Assembly: GCF_017115045.1 (NCBI RefSeq)
Contig: NZ_JABXKK010000085.1
Span: 114,373-178,372, forward strand
Origin: Nostoc sp. NMS8
GTDB taxonomy: Bacteria > Cyanobacteriota > Cyanobacteriia > Cyanobacteriales > Nostocaceae
DNA length: 64,000 bases
Direction of reading: 5' to 3'
Shown: positions 25,901-33,695 of the stretch, piece by piece
Position numbering within the stretch: the stretch's first letter is position 1
Layout of the letters: each line of letters begins with the position of its first letter
The notes under the pieces: generated by a model
Told to the model about the DNA's origin: nothing
Databases searched by the model: none
Seen by the model: the letters and a program-made list of their open reading frames with translations, nothing else
Position numbers and translations under genes: made by a program

Positions 25901-27787
25901 ATGGGCAACATCCCGCATCACTTTCTTGGCTATTGGGGTTACGGCGCTCAACAAGAGTTGGAAGCGCTGCTAACTAGTGTTTTGGAAAACCTCGCCCCTA
26001 AAAGGGAAAATTCAAAGCCTTTTCCCCATTATCCTCTTCCCATCTGGAATGTTATTTATATAGAAATCGATGGAAATTCCAGAAGGCAACAAAATCAGGA
26101 CTTACACGCTGAACACCTGAAATCTAGATCCCCCCTAGCCCCCCTTAAAAAAGGGGGAACCTTGAAAGCCCCCTTTTTAAGGGGGTTGGGGGATCTCTTC
26201 TGTGTAAGTTCTAAAAATCAAATTGCTGCCATCTCCGCATCAGGATTATTTAGTTCACCCGATGCTTGGGTAAGTCTCCAGGAAAACAACTGCCTAATTT
26301 TGGGAAGAGAACCTTTCGGAAAAGCGCCCTTGTATTGGACTCAGCAAGGACAAATAATCTGGTTTGCGTCCCAACTGCAATTGCTTTTACCGATTTTGCA
26401 ACAGTCAGAAGTTAGCATTCCTGGGTTATATGGCTATAGCTGTTTTTCTTATGTTCCCACACCCTTAACTGCTATTAATGGAGTGTTTGCAGTGCCGGCG
26501 GGGACGGAATTAGTTTGGCAGAGCGATCGCCAATCAGGTACTCTGCAAACACCTGAATCTAAAAAAATCCACTCGTGGCGGGAAGCGCCAAAACAGTTAA
26601 CAGATGAAGCTACAGCAATTACTGAATTGCAAACTCTCCTGAAAGACTCGATTGAGCGACAAATTGCCGATTTAAAAGATGAGCCTGTCGGGGTGTTTCT
26701 CTCTGGGGGACTCGATTCTTCAGTGGTGGCGGCGCTGCTGGTACAAGCAGGGGTGAAAGTCCGCGCCTACACTTTAGATTTTGGTAACGCAGGTATTCCA
26801 GAATATCCATATTCTGAACAAGTCGCCGAGTTTCTCAAAATTCCGCTAATTAAAGTTGCAGTAACCCCAAGTTCGATCGAGAATGCGCTAATTCCGACTG
26901 TGAAAGCATTGGATTTGCCCTTTGGCGATGGCGTGTGTGTGCCTTTATATCTCCTGTCAGAGAGAGCGAGTCAGGAAACTCAAGTAATTTTTAATGGTGA
27001 AGGTGGAGATCAATTATTTGCCGGTTGGACTAATAAACCTTTAATTGCCGCAGGTGTTTATCAAGCAGAAAATCCCGCCGGACAGGAAAGTTTTATTCAG
27101 CAATATTTCCGTACCTTTCACCGTCTTGGAGGATACGAATCTCAAGTTTATCAGCCACAGGTTTATGCACAGATCCAAAATTTGCATCCCGAAGATTGGC
27201 TATTGGCGGCTTTAGATCGCAATGAGTGTCCATCTTTGCTACATCGCCTCCGCCGTGCTAGTTTGATGCTCAAAGGGGCGCAGAATATCCATCCCCGTGC
27301 GACTGCATTGGCGTTTGCTCATGGATTGTGGGTGCGATCGCCTTTTTGTGATTTACCTCTGGCTGAATGGACATTCCGCTTATCTGGAGAACTCTGCTTA
27401 CAGGGAGCTTGTGAAAAATATATCCTCAAACGGGCTGTAGAAAATTGGCTGCCACCCGAAATTGTCTGGCGACAAAAACGGGGTATGGGGGTTCCCTTAA
27501 CTTCTTGGTGTTTAAATGATTTTTGGCATCAACTGGGCATTTGGCTCAATCCTGAGACACTTCGCGCTCACAATCATTTTTATCCTCACATTGCGACACA
27601 AATCGTTGAAGGCAAATTAGGAGCAGCTATTCAAGGCCGGCGGATTGGTGAAACACTCTGGTTACTAATTATGTGGCAACTTTGGCGATCGCACGTTTTA
27701 AATGAAAAACAAACTAAACATTCTTGGGATCATCCCTTTTGGTTAAATCGTTGGCTATGGAGAAATTACAAGCGATGGCAAGATTAG
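25901..27787 (+). CDS. Asparagine-synthetase-like amide synthetase lacking the N-terminal Cys
   Basis: 628 residues. The N-terminal region resembles the class II glutamine amidotransferase half of AsnB (LGREPFGKAPLYW), but the protein starts MGNIPHHFLGYWGYG, with no Cys2 nucleophile, so glutamine hydrolysis is not expected. The C-terminal synthetase domain keeps the PP-loop VFLSGGLDSSVV (about 265-276), GEGGDQLFAG (near 366) and later KRGMGVPLTSW. This combination recalls beta-lactam/carbapenam synthetases, which form amides by ATP-driven adenylation without glutamine. About 37 residues (near 67-104) come from an in-frame palindromic repeat. The gene overlaps the decarboxylase-like gene and follows the membrane protein by 9 bp, so it lies in a likely three-gene operon. 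The substrate is unknown. Confidence 0.85.
   Translation: MGNIPHHFLGYWGYGAQQELEALLTSVLENLAPKRENSKPFPHYPLPIWNVIYIEIDGNSRRQQNQDLHAEHLKSRSPLAPLKKGGTLKAPFLRGLGDLFCVSSKNQIAAISASGLFSSPDAWVSLQENNCLILGREPFGKAPLYWTQQGQIIWFASQLQLLLPILQQSEVSIPGLYGYSCFSYVPTPLTAINGVFAVPAGTELVWQSDRQSGTLQTPESKKIHSWREAPKQLTDEATAITELQTLLKDSIERQIADLKDEPVGVFLSGGLDSSVVAALLVQAGVKVRAYTLDFGNAGIPEYPYSEQVAEFLKIPLIKVAVTPSSIENALIPTVKALDLPFGDGVCVPLYLLSERASQETQVIFNGEGGDQLFAGWTNKPLIAAGVYQAENPAGQESFIQQYFRTFHRLGGYESQVYQPQVYAQIQNLHPEDWLLAALDRNECPSLLHRLRRASLMLKGAQNIHPRATALAFAHGLWVRSPFCDLPLAEWTFRLSGELCLQGACEKYILKRAVENWLPPEIVWRQKRGMGVPLTSWCLNDFWHQLGIWLNPETLRAHNHFYPHIATQIVEGKLGAAIQGRRIGETLWLLIMWQLWRSHVLNEKQTKHSWDHPFWLNRWLWRNYKRWQD
26098..26211. 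repeat. Palindromic repeat R1 inserted in frame in a coding region
   Basis: The ends GACTTACAC and GTGTAAGTTC are inverted. Inside, GATCCCCCCTAGCCCCCC pairs with CCCCCTTTTTAAGGGGG and TTGGGGGATC. The element is read through as HLKSRSPLAPLKKGGTLK and following residues. Confidence 0.85.
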
Positions 27788-29019
27788 ATAAAAGTGAGGA
27801 GTTGGGAGTTAGGAGTGAGCAATTAATCTCCTCATCTCCCCCATTCACCAAGGAAGTTGCCCAGGAGTTACTGAATAACTACGGTTCTCCGCTTTATGTT
27901 TATAATGGCGATCGCTTGCGCGAAACTATTGAGCGGATTAGCAAAGCAGTCAGTTATCCGCGCACGCAATTTCGGTTTGCTAGCGTTACTAATGGCAACA
28001 TTGCGCTGTTAAAAATTTTTCGCTCCTTTGGATGGGGACTTCACGCTAATACACCAGGAGATATTTATTTAGGATTGCAAGCTGGTTTCGATCCGAGTGA
28101 GATTGTTTATAGCGGTAGTAATTTAAATCAGGCTGAGATGCTACAAGTCCTGAATTGGGGAGTTACAACACTCAATCTCGATAGCCTTGCTCAGTTGCAG
28201 TTGTGCTGTGAAGTTTTGCCCAAACACAGAGAGAAATCTATCCGGCTAGGTTTACGCCTGAATTTGCCGGAAATTACCGGAGATAGCCGCATTGGTGTAC
28301 GTCCAGAAGAATTTGGTGATGCGATCGCTTTAACTGGTGAGGTGGGATTAAAGCTAAGTGGTTTACACTTCTATCGAGGTACGGGAACTAATGCCACAGC
28401 AGCTTTCACCGAAGTAATTGATACAGTAATCGCCACAGCCCAAAAGTTACCAGATTGGGAATATTTAGATTTTGGTGGTGGTTTTGGCTATCCATATCAC
28501 CACAATAAAACAGCCTTTAACTGGGAAATATTTGGGGCTGAATTAACCGAGAGAATTACTCGTTTAGGGCGGGACATTGATTTGGTAATTGAACCGGGAC
28601 GAAGTGCGATCGCTGGATGTGCAACTTTGCTTGCTCAAGTTGTTTCTGTAAAATGGCAAGGAGAAAAACAGATTGTTGGAGTTGATACCACCGTTGCTAA
28701 TCTTTCAGTACCCACAGTACACGGCGGCTACCGAGAAATTATCACTTGGAAACAAGTAGATAATCCATTCACAACAGATATTTGTGGTAACACCACATAT
28801 TCACGAGATTATCTTGGGAAAAATTGCCAACTCCCAGTTTTAGAAATTGGTGATATCGTTGCCATTTTAGATGTCGGTGCTTATGGTTATGCAATGTCGT
28901 CTCACTTTTTACACCGTCCCAAACCTGCGGAAGCCTTGCTAGAAAATGACACACATCGCTTAATTCGTCGGCGGGAAGACTACAGCGTTTTACTAACAAA
29001 TCAGGTGCTAGATAAATAA
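27775..29019 (+). CDS. DAP/ornithine-decarboxylase-fold protein lacking the PLP lysine
   Basis: About 414 residues with the fold-type III decarboxylase/alanine-racemase barrel and C-terminal beta domain. Family landmarks are SPLYVYNGDRL, GLHFYRGTGTN, FGGGFGYPY, VIEPGRSAIAG and ILDVGAYGYAMSSHF. The usual YAxKANSN motif reads FASVTNGN: the Schiff-base Lys is Val (codon 27985-27987). The HIGSQ His is Tyr, and the CESxD substrate motif is CGNTTYSRD. Ordinary PLP chemistry is therefore unlikely. Starts are uncertain: ATG 27775 (GGAG 12 bases upstream), ATG 27757 or TTG 27724. All overlap the end of the synthetase gene, so translation is coupled. STRR-like DNA encodes part of the first 20 residues. 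Confidence 0.85.
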   Translation: MARLDKSEELGVRSEQLISSSPPFTKEVAQELLNNYGSPLYVYNGDRLRETIERISKAVSYPRTQFRFASVTNGNIALLKIFRSFGWGLHANTPGDIYLGLQAGFDPSEIVYSGSNLNQAEMLQVLNWGVTTLNLDSLAQLQLCCEVLPKHREKSIRLGLRLNLPEITGDSRIGVRPEEFGDAIALTGEVGLKLSGLHFYRGTGTNATAAFTEVIDTVIATAQKLPDWEYLDFGGGFGYPYHHNKTAFNWEIFGAELTERITRLGRDIDLVIEPGRSAIAGCATLLAQVVSVKWQGEKQIVGVDTTVANLSVPTVHGGYREIITWKQVDNPFTTDICGNTTYSRDYLGKNCQLPVLEIGDIVAILDVGAYGYAMSSHFLHRPKPAEALLENDTHRLIRRREDYSVLLTNQVLDK

Positions 29020-29048
29020 CAATTAATAAATAACATTGGGCAACCATT

Positions 29049-30365
29049 ATGAAGTGTATTAACTGCGGAACTGACAACAAATTAAAAGAACGAACAGATA
29101 ATCAAGGTCGGTGTACAAAATGCAATCATCTCTTTGCCTTTGAACCGACTAGTATGGGCAATGTTAAGATAACTGACCCCATGTTTGCAAAAGTTATATC
29201 TGACATCTCTGCTCAGGGTACATTATTTTTTACGCCCAAACAACTGCTTTATTTTTTAGATAACCGCGTCAGACGCAATCCATTTAACCTGTCTAGTAAC
29301 TTTGGTTTTTTTTATCTCTTTTTTTATCTCTTTTTTAGTATTTGGGCACCCGGTTTTATTGGCGGAATACTTTCAGGTGTATTAGGATCTAACTCTTTTG
29401 TGATTGTACTATTTATATATAACTTAATCTTAGTTGTTTATTTATTTAAAAATACCACTTCTAGTAAACTTAATAGTCAAGGAAGAAAGTCAAGTGCCAG
29501 AATCTTGCAGGTTTTAGGTTTAATAATTCTGGCAGGAGGAATATTAATCAGTATATTTATATTAACTTCGTTTATTGCATTTGCTATTGCAGTAATAATT
29601 GGGATGGTTTCATTGTACTTAGGAACTAGACAGCTAAATCAGATGGGAGTAACGCAAGAATTTTTACTTCTACAATCTCAGGTTAAAGATTGGCTAGATC
29701 GCTGGCAGCAAATAAATGGTTCCATTCTCAAAATTCTTCCTTCTCCAAACCAGGAAAATAAACCAGCCACGATTAATCCTGATGTAACAGCTTACAGTTT
29801 TGATAGATTAGTCGTTTGTGATAGTGCTAGTATTGCTCAACTATTAATTGCTAATAATTTTCACTTTGAAAACAATTGTGCAATTCTCAGCATTACTGGA
29901 TATCCCCAAAGCATTTTTGACACCACAATGCAAATGCTGCGCCGCAATCCCGATTTGAAAGTCTATGCAATACATGATTGCAATCCACGAGGCATTGGTT
30001 TCGTTCATAATTTGAGAACCAATGCTAATTGGTTTCTCAATAGTGAGATTGTGATTATTGATATTGGACTAACGCCACGTCAAATTATCGCTACTAAACG
30101 TGGAATGTTCATTCAATCCTCTCCAGAGTCGGCGCAAGCAGCTAAACAATTGCCTGAAGAAGTACGTCAAAATTTGTCTACTAAAGAATTAGCATGGTTA
30201 GAATCTGGAAAATATGTGGAATTGGAATCTTTTACTCCCCAAAGAATAATTAAAGTTCTGCAAAAGGGTATTGCTGGCAGCCAAACTTTAGAAGGTGATG
30301 ACAGTAGCTTGCTTTTAGTCGGCGATACAGGAAATGATATGTACGTTGTTCAAAGTTTCGGTTAG
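29049..30365 (+). CDS. Zn-ribbon / membrane / Toprim-like protein
   Basis: 438 residues. A zinc ribbon lies at the N-terminus (C3, C6, C22, C25). Hydrophobic segments fall at about 85-135 and 150-190 (FFYLFFYLFFSIWAPGFIGG; LGLIILAGGILISIFIL). The C-terminal domain (about 250-365) reads VVCDSASIAQLL, ILSITGYPQSIFDTTMQML, VYAIHDCNPRGIGFVHNL and VIIDIGLTPRQI. This order resembles the Toprim domain of Spo11/topoisomerase VI A (GKGYPDxxTR...ALVDxDPxG), with D-x-N instead of DxD and Asp in place of the first Glu. Metal binding may be altered. It follows the decarboxylase-like gene by 29 bp and is likely in the same operon. Function unknown. Confidence 0.75.
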   Translation: MKCINCGTDNKLKERTDNQGRCTKCNHLFAFEPTSMGNVKITDPMFAKVISDISAQGTLFFTPKQLLYFLDNRVRRNPFNLSSNFGFFYLFFYLFFSIWAPGFIGGILSGVLGSNSFVIVLFIYNLILVVYLFKNTTSSKLNSQGRKSSARILQVLGLIILAGGILISIFILTSFIAFAIAVIIGMVSLYLGTRQLNQMGVTQEFLLLQSQVKDWLDRWQQINGSILKILPSPNQENKPATINPDVTAYSFDRLVVCDSASIAQLLIANNFHFENNCAILSITGYPQSIFDTTMQMLRRNPDLKVYAIHDCNPRGIGFVHNLRTNANWFLNSEIVIIDIGLTPRQIIATKRGMFIQSSPESAQAAKQLPEEVRQNLSTKELAWLESGKYVELESFTPQRIIKVLQKGIAGSQTLEGDDSSLLLVGDTGNDMYVVQSFG

Positions 30366-30489
30366 TATTCTCATTTCATCTGTTGGGAAATACAAATGTA
30401 CACCCCTACATAAATAACCTGACAGCAGTGTTGTATAGCGGTTTCCATTCAGGTAGGGTACAACATAATATCGCAAGGTGTAGGGGAGC

Positions 30490-30512
30490 GGCAGTGCCCA
30501 TTGGTGTCAACT
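30490..30512. repeat. Short dispersed repeat R6
   Basis: GCCCATTGGTGTCAACTTAAG recurs as the reverse complement CTTAAGTTGACACCAATGG at about 23221-23240. Confidence 0.6.
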
Positions 30513-30533
30513 TAAGCTGAAACTCATTTAAAA

Positions 30534-30643
30534 CCTCGTTTCCAGCCTCCGGCTGGAAATGCTGCTCCTAGCGGCAGAGCCGTCAGTACGAGAGGCGGAG
30601 CCTCAAAGACGACCATTCCCAGCCGGAGACTGGGAACGAGGCA
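30534..30643. repeat. Inverted-repeat element R4
   Basis: CCTCGTTTCCAGCCTCCGGCTGGAAA on the left and TTCCCAGCCGGAGACTGGGAACGAGG on the right form a large imperfect stem around a GC-rich centre. A half-element lies at 48503-48537. Confidence 0.75.
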
Positions 30644-30703
30644 ATCTAAAAGCTAGTTATAGCCTTGCTTTCACGTTAATAACTAATAGACATTTCCGAA
30701 AAA

Positions 30704-30738
30704 GAATGTAGAGACGTAGCAAGTGCAACGTCTCTACA
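30704..30738. repeat. Small inverted repeat (GTAGAGACG...CGTCTCTAC)
   Basis: GTAGAGACGT and ACGTCTCTAC flank AGCAAGTGCA. It is related to the palindromic core of repeat R2. Confidence 0.65.
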
Positions 30739-30785
30739 AGGGTTATGGGTAACGCATATTTAATTTCTGGAGATGACTAATAACT

Positions 30786-30830
30786 AAATCGGCGGCTATC
30801 CCATCCAGTGTCCGGGATAGCCGCCGATTT
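30786..30830. terminator. Strong hairpin, terminator-like
   Basis: AAATCGGCGGCTATCCC (30786-30802) pairs with GGGATAGCCGCCGATTT (30814-30830), a 17-bp perfect stem. It could end the 25268-30365 operon, although it lies 420 bp after the last stop. Confidence 0.6.
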
Positions 30831-30980
30831 TCGTTGACATTATCAAGATGAAATTGATACCATTTCAAGGTTTTAATTTTTGTGTTATACTTAAATAAAC
30901 ATTGCTGTTATTAAAGAATTAAAATATAGCAATATGTTTTTCCTCTAATTAAGCAAATTCCTGGGCAAGGTTGGTATTAA

Positions 30981-31190
30981 TTGAAAATTCAAGCGTTGGA
31001 AGTCAAGGCTGGCGATCGCATTATTGCTTACTGCAACAACAAAATGCAAACCTGCAAGGTAAAACGCATACTAGATCCCGGTCAAACTAATATCACACTA
31101 TCAGTGTTCACCTCTGAGAATTATCGTGGTTGCTCAGTTTCATCTATAGTTCGCTTTCATAGTAACGCTTTGGTTGATTTAGTAAGTTAA
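30981..31190 (+). CDS. Small conserved cyanobacterial protein (69 aa), TTG start
   Basis: 69 residues: KIQALEVKAGDRIIAYC, then KVKRILDPGQTNITLSVFT and SSIVRFHSNALVDLV, a likely small beta-barrel. I recognise the sequence type as widespread in cyanobacteria, with no assigned function. The only possible start for the conserved N-terminus is TTG at 30981, with a weak AAGG upstream. No membrane helix. It stands alone after a 600-bp repeat-rich gap. Confidence 0.72.
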   Translation: MKIQALEVKAGDRIIAYCNNKMQTCKVKRILDPGQTNITLSVFTSENYRGCSVSSIVRFHSNALVDLVS

Positions 31191-31586
31191 AAATCAAGTA
31201 AATATTCAATCTCAAAAATATTTCTAATTCTTGTCCAGCTTGAAGCTGGACAAATCTTTATTAAAGGTGCGATACCTGCGATTTTGGCTAGCCTACGCAT
31301 AGAGAAATCAGTTAATTGTGGCTGGATGATTTTCGCGCACTCACATTACACCAGTGCAGGCGACAATAATTTATAAAACAGGAGTCAGAATACTCTACCC
31401 ATAAAGGCACAGAGTTTTAAGGCTAGAATATTTTAATTTTTTTGCCTACCAGGAGCGTTAGCGTAGCGGGACGTATCCCTACGGGGATCTTGCTACGCGG
31501 TAGCGTCTCGTAAAGAAGTACGGTTTTAACCAATATTCAGACGCGACTCGAAAATACTCGCTCTAAGCGTTGGTTGATGTTTTTTG
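31191..31586. other. 396-bp gap with a GC-rich dispersed repeat (R5)
   Basis: No gene is seen. About 31449-31520 carries AGCGTTAGCGTAGCGGGACG and GCTACGCGGTAGCGTCTCG, a repeat type also seen near 1344-1400, 32107-32222 and 32755-32830. Confidence 0.6.
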
Positions 31587-31898
31587 TCAGTTCTTTTTCA
31601 CATCACGAGCCATGTTGAGGTAGTAGTCGTCAAGCTTGGCATTAGGACGACGGCGGTTACTGGTAGAAATTTTACTAGTGTTATCTTGGTTCGTTTCAAT
31701 TGGCTGTTTAGCGGCGGCTAGGTTTATATCTTGCACTTCATCAGATTCCAAGAAATAACCAGAATTAGTGAATCCGAAAAGCTTCGCAAAAAAACCAAAT
31801 ATATTTCCGACAAAATTAGAAAAACTTTGGAATAAAACACCAAACAAGCCTTCAACGCGAAGGAAAAAGTTCCGAATAGCTTGAGTTAGACGAAGCAT
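31587..31898 (-). CDS. Conserved cyanobacterial hypothetical protein (103 aa)
   Basis: The protein starts MLRLTQAIRNFFLRVEGLFG. The first 45 residues are amphipathic and Phe-rich (FGVLFQSFSNFVGNIFGFFAKLFGF), suggesting membrane association without a clean transmembrane helix. The C-terminal half is polar and ends RRRPNAKLDDYYLNMARDVKKN. I recognise the pattern as a recurrent cyanobacterial family; database names such as threonine dehydratase for relatives are, in my view, unsupported. It stands alone between repeat regions. Function unknown. Confidence 0.75.
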   Translation of the reverse strand: MLRLTQAIRNFFLRVEGLFGVLFQSFSNFVGNIFGFFAKLFGFTNSGYFLESDEVQDINLAAAKQPIETNQDNTSKISTSNRRRPNAKLDDYYLNMARDVKKN

Positions 31899-31969
31899 GA
31901 CAGCACCTTCAATGATTGCCTATCTATTATTGTGACTCAATTGCGATCGCAGAATTGGTGCTATGGCAA

Positions 31970-32116
31970 AAATCTACCAGTGGATAGGTATAGCTATTTA
32001 TTTTGTGGAGGTTATACAGAGCAAACTGCCAAAGATGACAGAAGAATTAATATCGTCCTCAAAAAAGCGGGGAATGTAGTTGGACATCTGGGAGATGGCA
32101 TTAACAATGCCTCTCG
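31970..32116 (+). pseudogene. Relic of a P-type ATPase (GDGIN motif region)
   Basis: The plus-strand frame reads INIVLKKAGNVVGHLGDGINNA. This closely resembles the hinge region of Mg2+/cation P-type ATPases (KKxGxVVGxLGDGINDAPAL), with GDGINNA at 32091-32111. Similarity ends abruptly where the GC-rich repeat starts (about 32112). No other ATPase motifs are nearby, so this is a deletion remnant. Confidence 0.6.
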
Positions 32117-32222
32117 CAGGCTCGTAAGCGTTGGCGGAGCCTCTCTAGAGAAGGCTTTACGCTGCATGGCAGTTCCTCATGGGGGAACCCCCTTGGCGCT
32201 AGCCTCTCCCTTTGGGAGAAAA
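32107..32222. repeat. GC-rich dispersed repeat R5
   Basis: CTCGCAGGCTCGTAAGCGTT is followed by GAGAAGGCTTTACGCTGC and CCTCTCCCTTTGGGAGAA. The same vocabulary (AAGGCTTTACGCTGCG) occurs at about 1382-1399. Confidence 0.6.
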
Positions 32223-32224
32223 CC

Positions 32225-32305
32225 GGACTGCCTCACCATTCCAAATCAATGAAACGCTTATGTTGTATTGATTTTTAATTTTTAATTCCGCCTTGCGGCA
32301 CTAAT
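32225..32305. repeat. Dispersed repeat R3, inverted copy
   Basis: ATGAAACGCTTATGTTGTATTG is followed by TTTTTAATTTTTAATTCCGC and CTTGCGGCACTAAT. This is the reverse complement of the 6105-6208 element with a few changes. Confidence 0.7.
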
Positions 32306-32397
32306 CCTTTTCAAACACCAATGATTAATGACAATAGATAACTTCAAGAGTTAATTTGGTTTTTCAATGGGTACTATAAAATAGTGATTTTGGTATT

Positions 32398-32580
32398 TCA
32401 AAATGAGTAGATTGGCGTTTTAACTAATGATGTGCTTTTTCTAGTTAATTTTAAAGTATTCCTGTTCATTGCTGAACTCAGGTTAGGCATTTCTTGCCAG
32501 CAGTGGCGGCAGAACCAGTAGGTTTCTTGTAAACGAATGTGACGAAGCATTTGGTTGGAACAGCAAGGGCAGTTTGTCAT
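32398..32580 (-). CDS. Small zinc-ribbon protein (60 aa)
   Basis: 60 residues with two Cys pairs, CPCC near the start (MTNCPCCSNQMLRHIR) and CRHC (YWFCRHCWQEMP), the spacing of a treble-clef or rubredoxin-like zinc ribbon. The rest is a basic, unstructured tail. Such short ribbon proteins are frequent in cyanobacteria and usually uncharacterised; a regulatory or nucleic-acid role is conceivable. It has no operon partner, and the ATG at 32580 has no strong RBS. Confidence 0.7.
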   Translation of the reverse strand: MTNCPCCSNQMLRHIRLQETYWFCRHCWQEMPNLSSAMNRNTLKLTRKSTSLVKTPIYSF

Positions 32581-32832
32581 ATAGTTGTTGTTTTATTAAA
32601 AAAGTTAAACACAAATAAGTAGTTCGCTCTTGGCTTAACTACCAACAGCTTAAATTTATAAACAGAAAATAAAGAACTAATAAAGAAATGAAAGTAGTTA
32701 ACAAGTTTTAAAAAATCTCAACAAGCACTTAATTAGTATCGGGTAGCTTGCACTCCTCTACGAACGCGAATAGCGTGTCGGAGACTGCGCCAAGGACAAA
32801 GCTCTGTTACCACCGCAGGCATCGCTCACTCC
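32581..32832. other. Gap with GC-rich repeat (R5 type)
   Basis: Between about 32755 and 32830 lies CTACGAACGCGAATAGCGTG and related REP-like sequence. No gene is supported. Confidence 0.5.
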
Positions 32833-33645
32833 CTAAGACAGTCTATTTATATAAGAGCGATCGCGCCCGTTTGCTTTGGCTTGATAAAGGGCTTGATCTG
32901 CTGCCTCGATTAAATCTAAAGGAAGCATATTAGACGTAGGAATCACTGTGGCAATTCCAATACTCAAGGTGACGTGCTGCTTCACAGCTGATGCCCTATG
33001 GGGAATATTTAGCTGTTCTAGAGCTTGATGAATTTCTTGGGCAACGTAAAAAGCTCCATCACTAGCAGTGTTAGGTAAGATAACAACAAACTCTTCTCCG
33101 CCATAACGAGCAACTAAATCTCTAGAACGTTTCACACTTTGTTTGAAAGCTTGGGCAATCAAGCGCAAACAATTATCTCCGGCTGCATGACCATAAATAT
33201 TGTTATATTGTTTAAAATAGTCAATGTCACATAAAAGTAATGAGATAAAACCTTTTTCTCGTAAAAGATATTGCCAGACACAATTAAGCCTATGATCAAA
33301 ACATCGGCGATTGGCGATTTGAGTTAATTCATCTATCATCACTATATTTTCAAGCTTCTGGTTGGCACGCTGTAATTGTTGATAAAGTTCTGATTGCTGA
33401 AGCAGTTGGCTTTCCCAAGGTTGCCAGTCACGCGGGGCGCTACAATGATGAGCAACCAAAAGTCTCCAGAGGCGATCGCCTTGAAAAATTGGTACAACTA
33501 GCTTGGCTCTGACTTGCAACTTTTCCAATAACTCTAGATGACAAGGAGCAAAATCGGCAGTGTAGATGTCTGGAGTGACTTGGTGCGTACCTTCTTGATA
33601 AGACTGTCCCGATGTTTTGACAAAATTGATCTCAGTGTTTCGCGA
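32833..33645 (-). pseudogene. GGDEF protein with truncated GAF domain and no good start
   Basis: The GGDEF domain looks intact (RSRD I-site, then GGEEF; MIDELTQIANRR linker; signature about 33030-33350). Upstream only the last third of a GAF domain is left (VTPDIYTADFAPCHLELL, VRAKLVVPIFQGDRLW), clearly related to the GAF of the neighbouring kinase (DIYTAGISPCHVEFLE). The frame is closed by TGA at 33646-33648, and between that stop and the GGDEF domain the only start is a TTG (33526-33528). The preceding frame fragment MNKNKEVYESFRTAISN ends at that stop. I read it as a decayed regulator gene at the end of the phosphorelay operon. A short GGDEF protein from the TTG cannot be excluded. Confidence 0.65.
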
Positions 33646-33695
33646 TCAATTTGATATGGCAGTCCTAAATGATTCGTAAACTTCTTTATTCTTGT

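Noticed and set aside
31932..32252. 106-residue gene
   Set aside because: It joins a P-type ATPase remnant to repeat DNA; treated as relic plus repeat.
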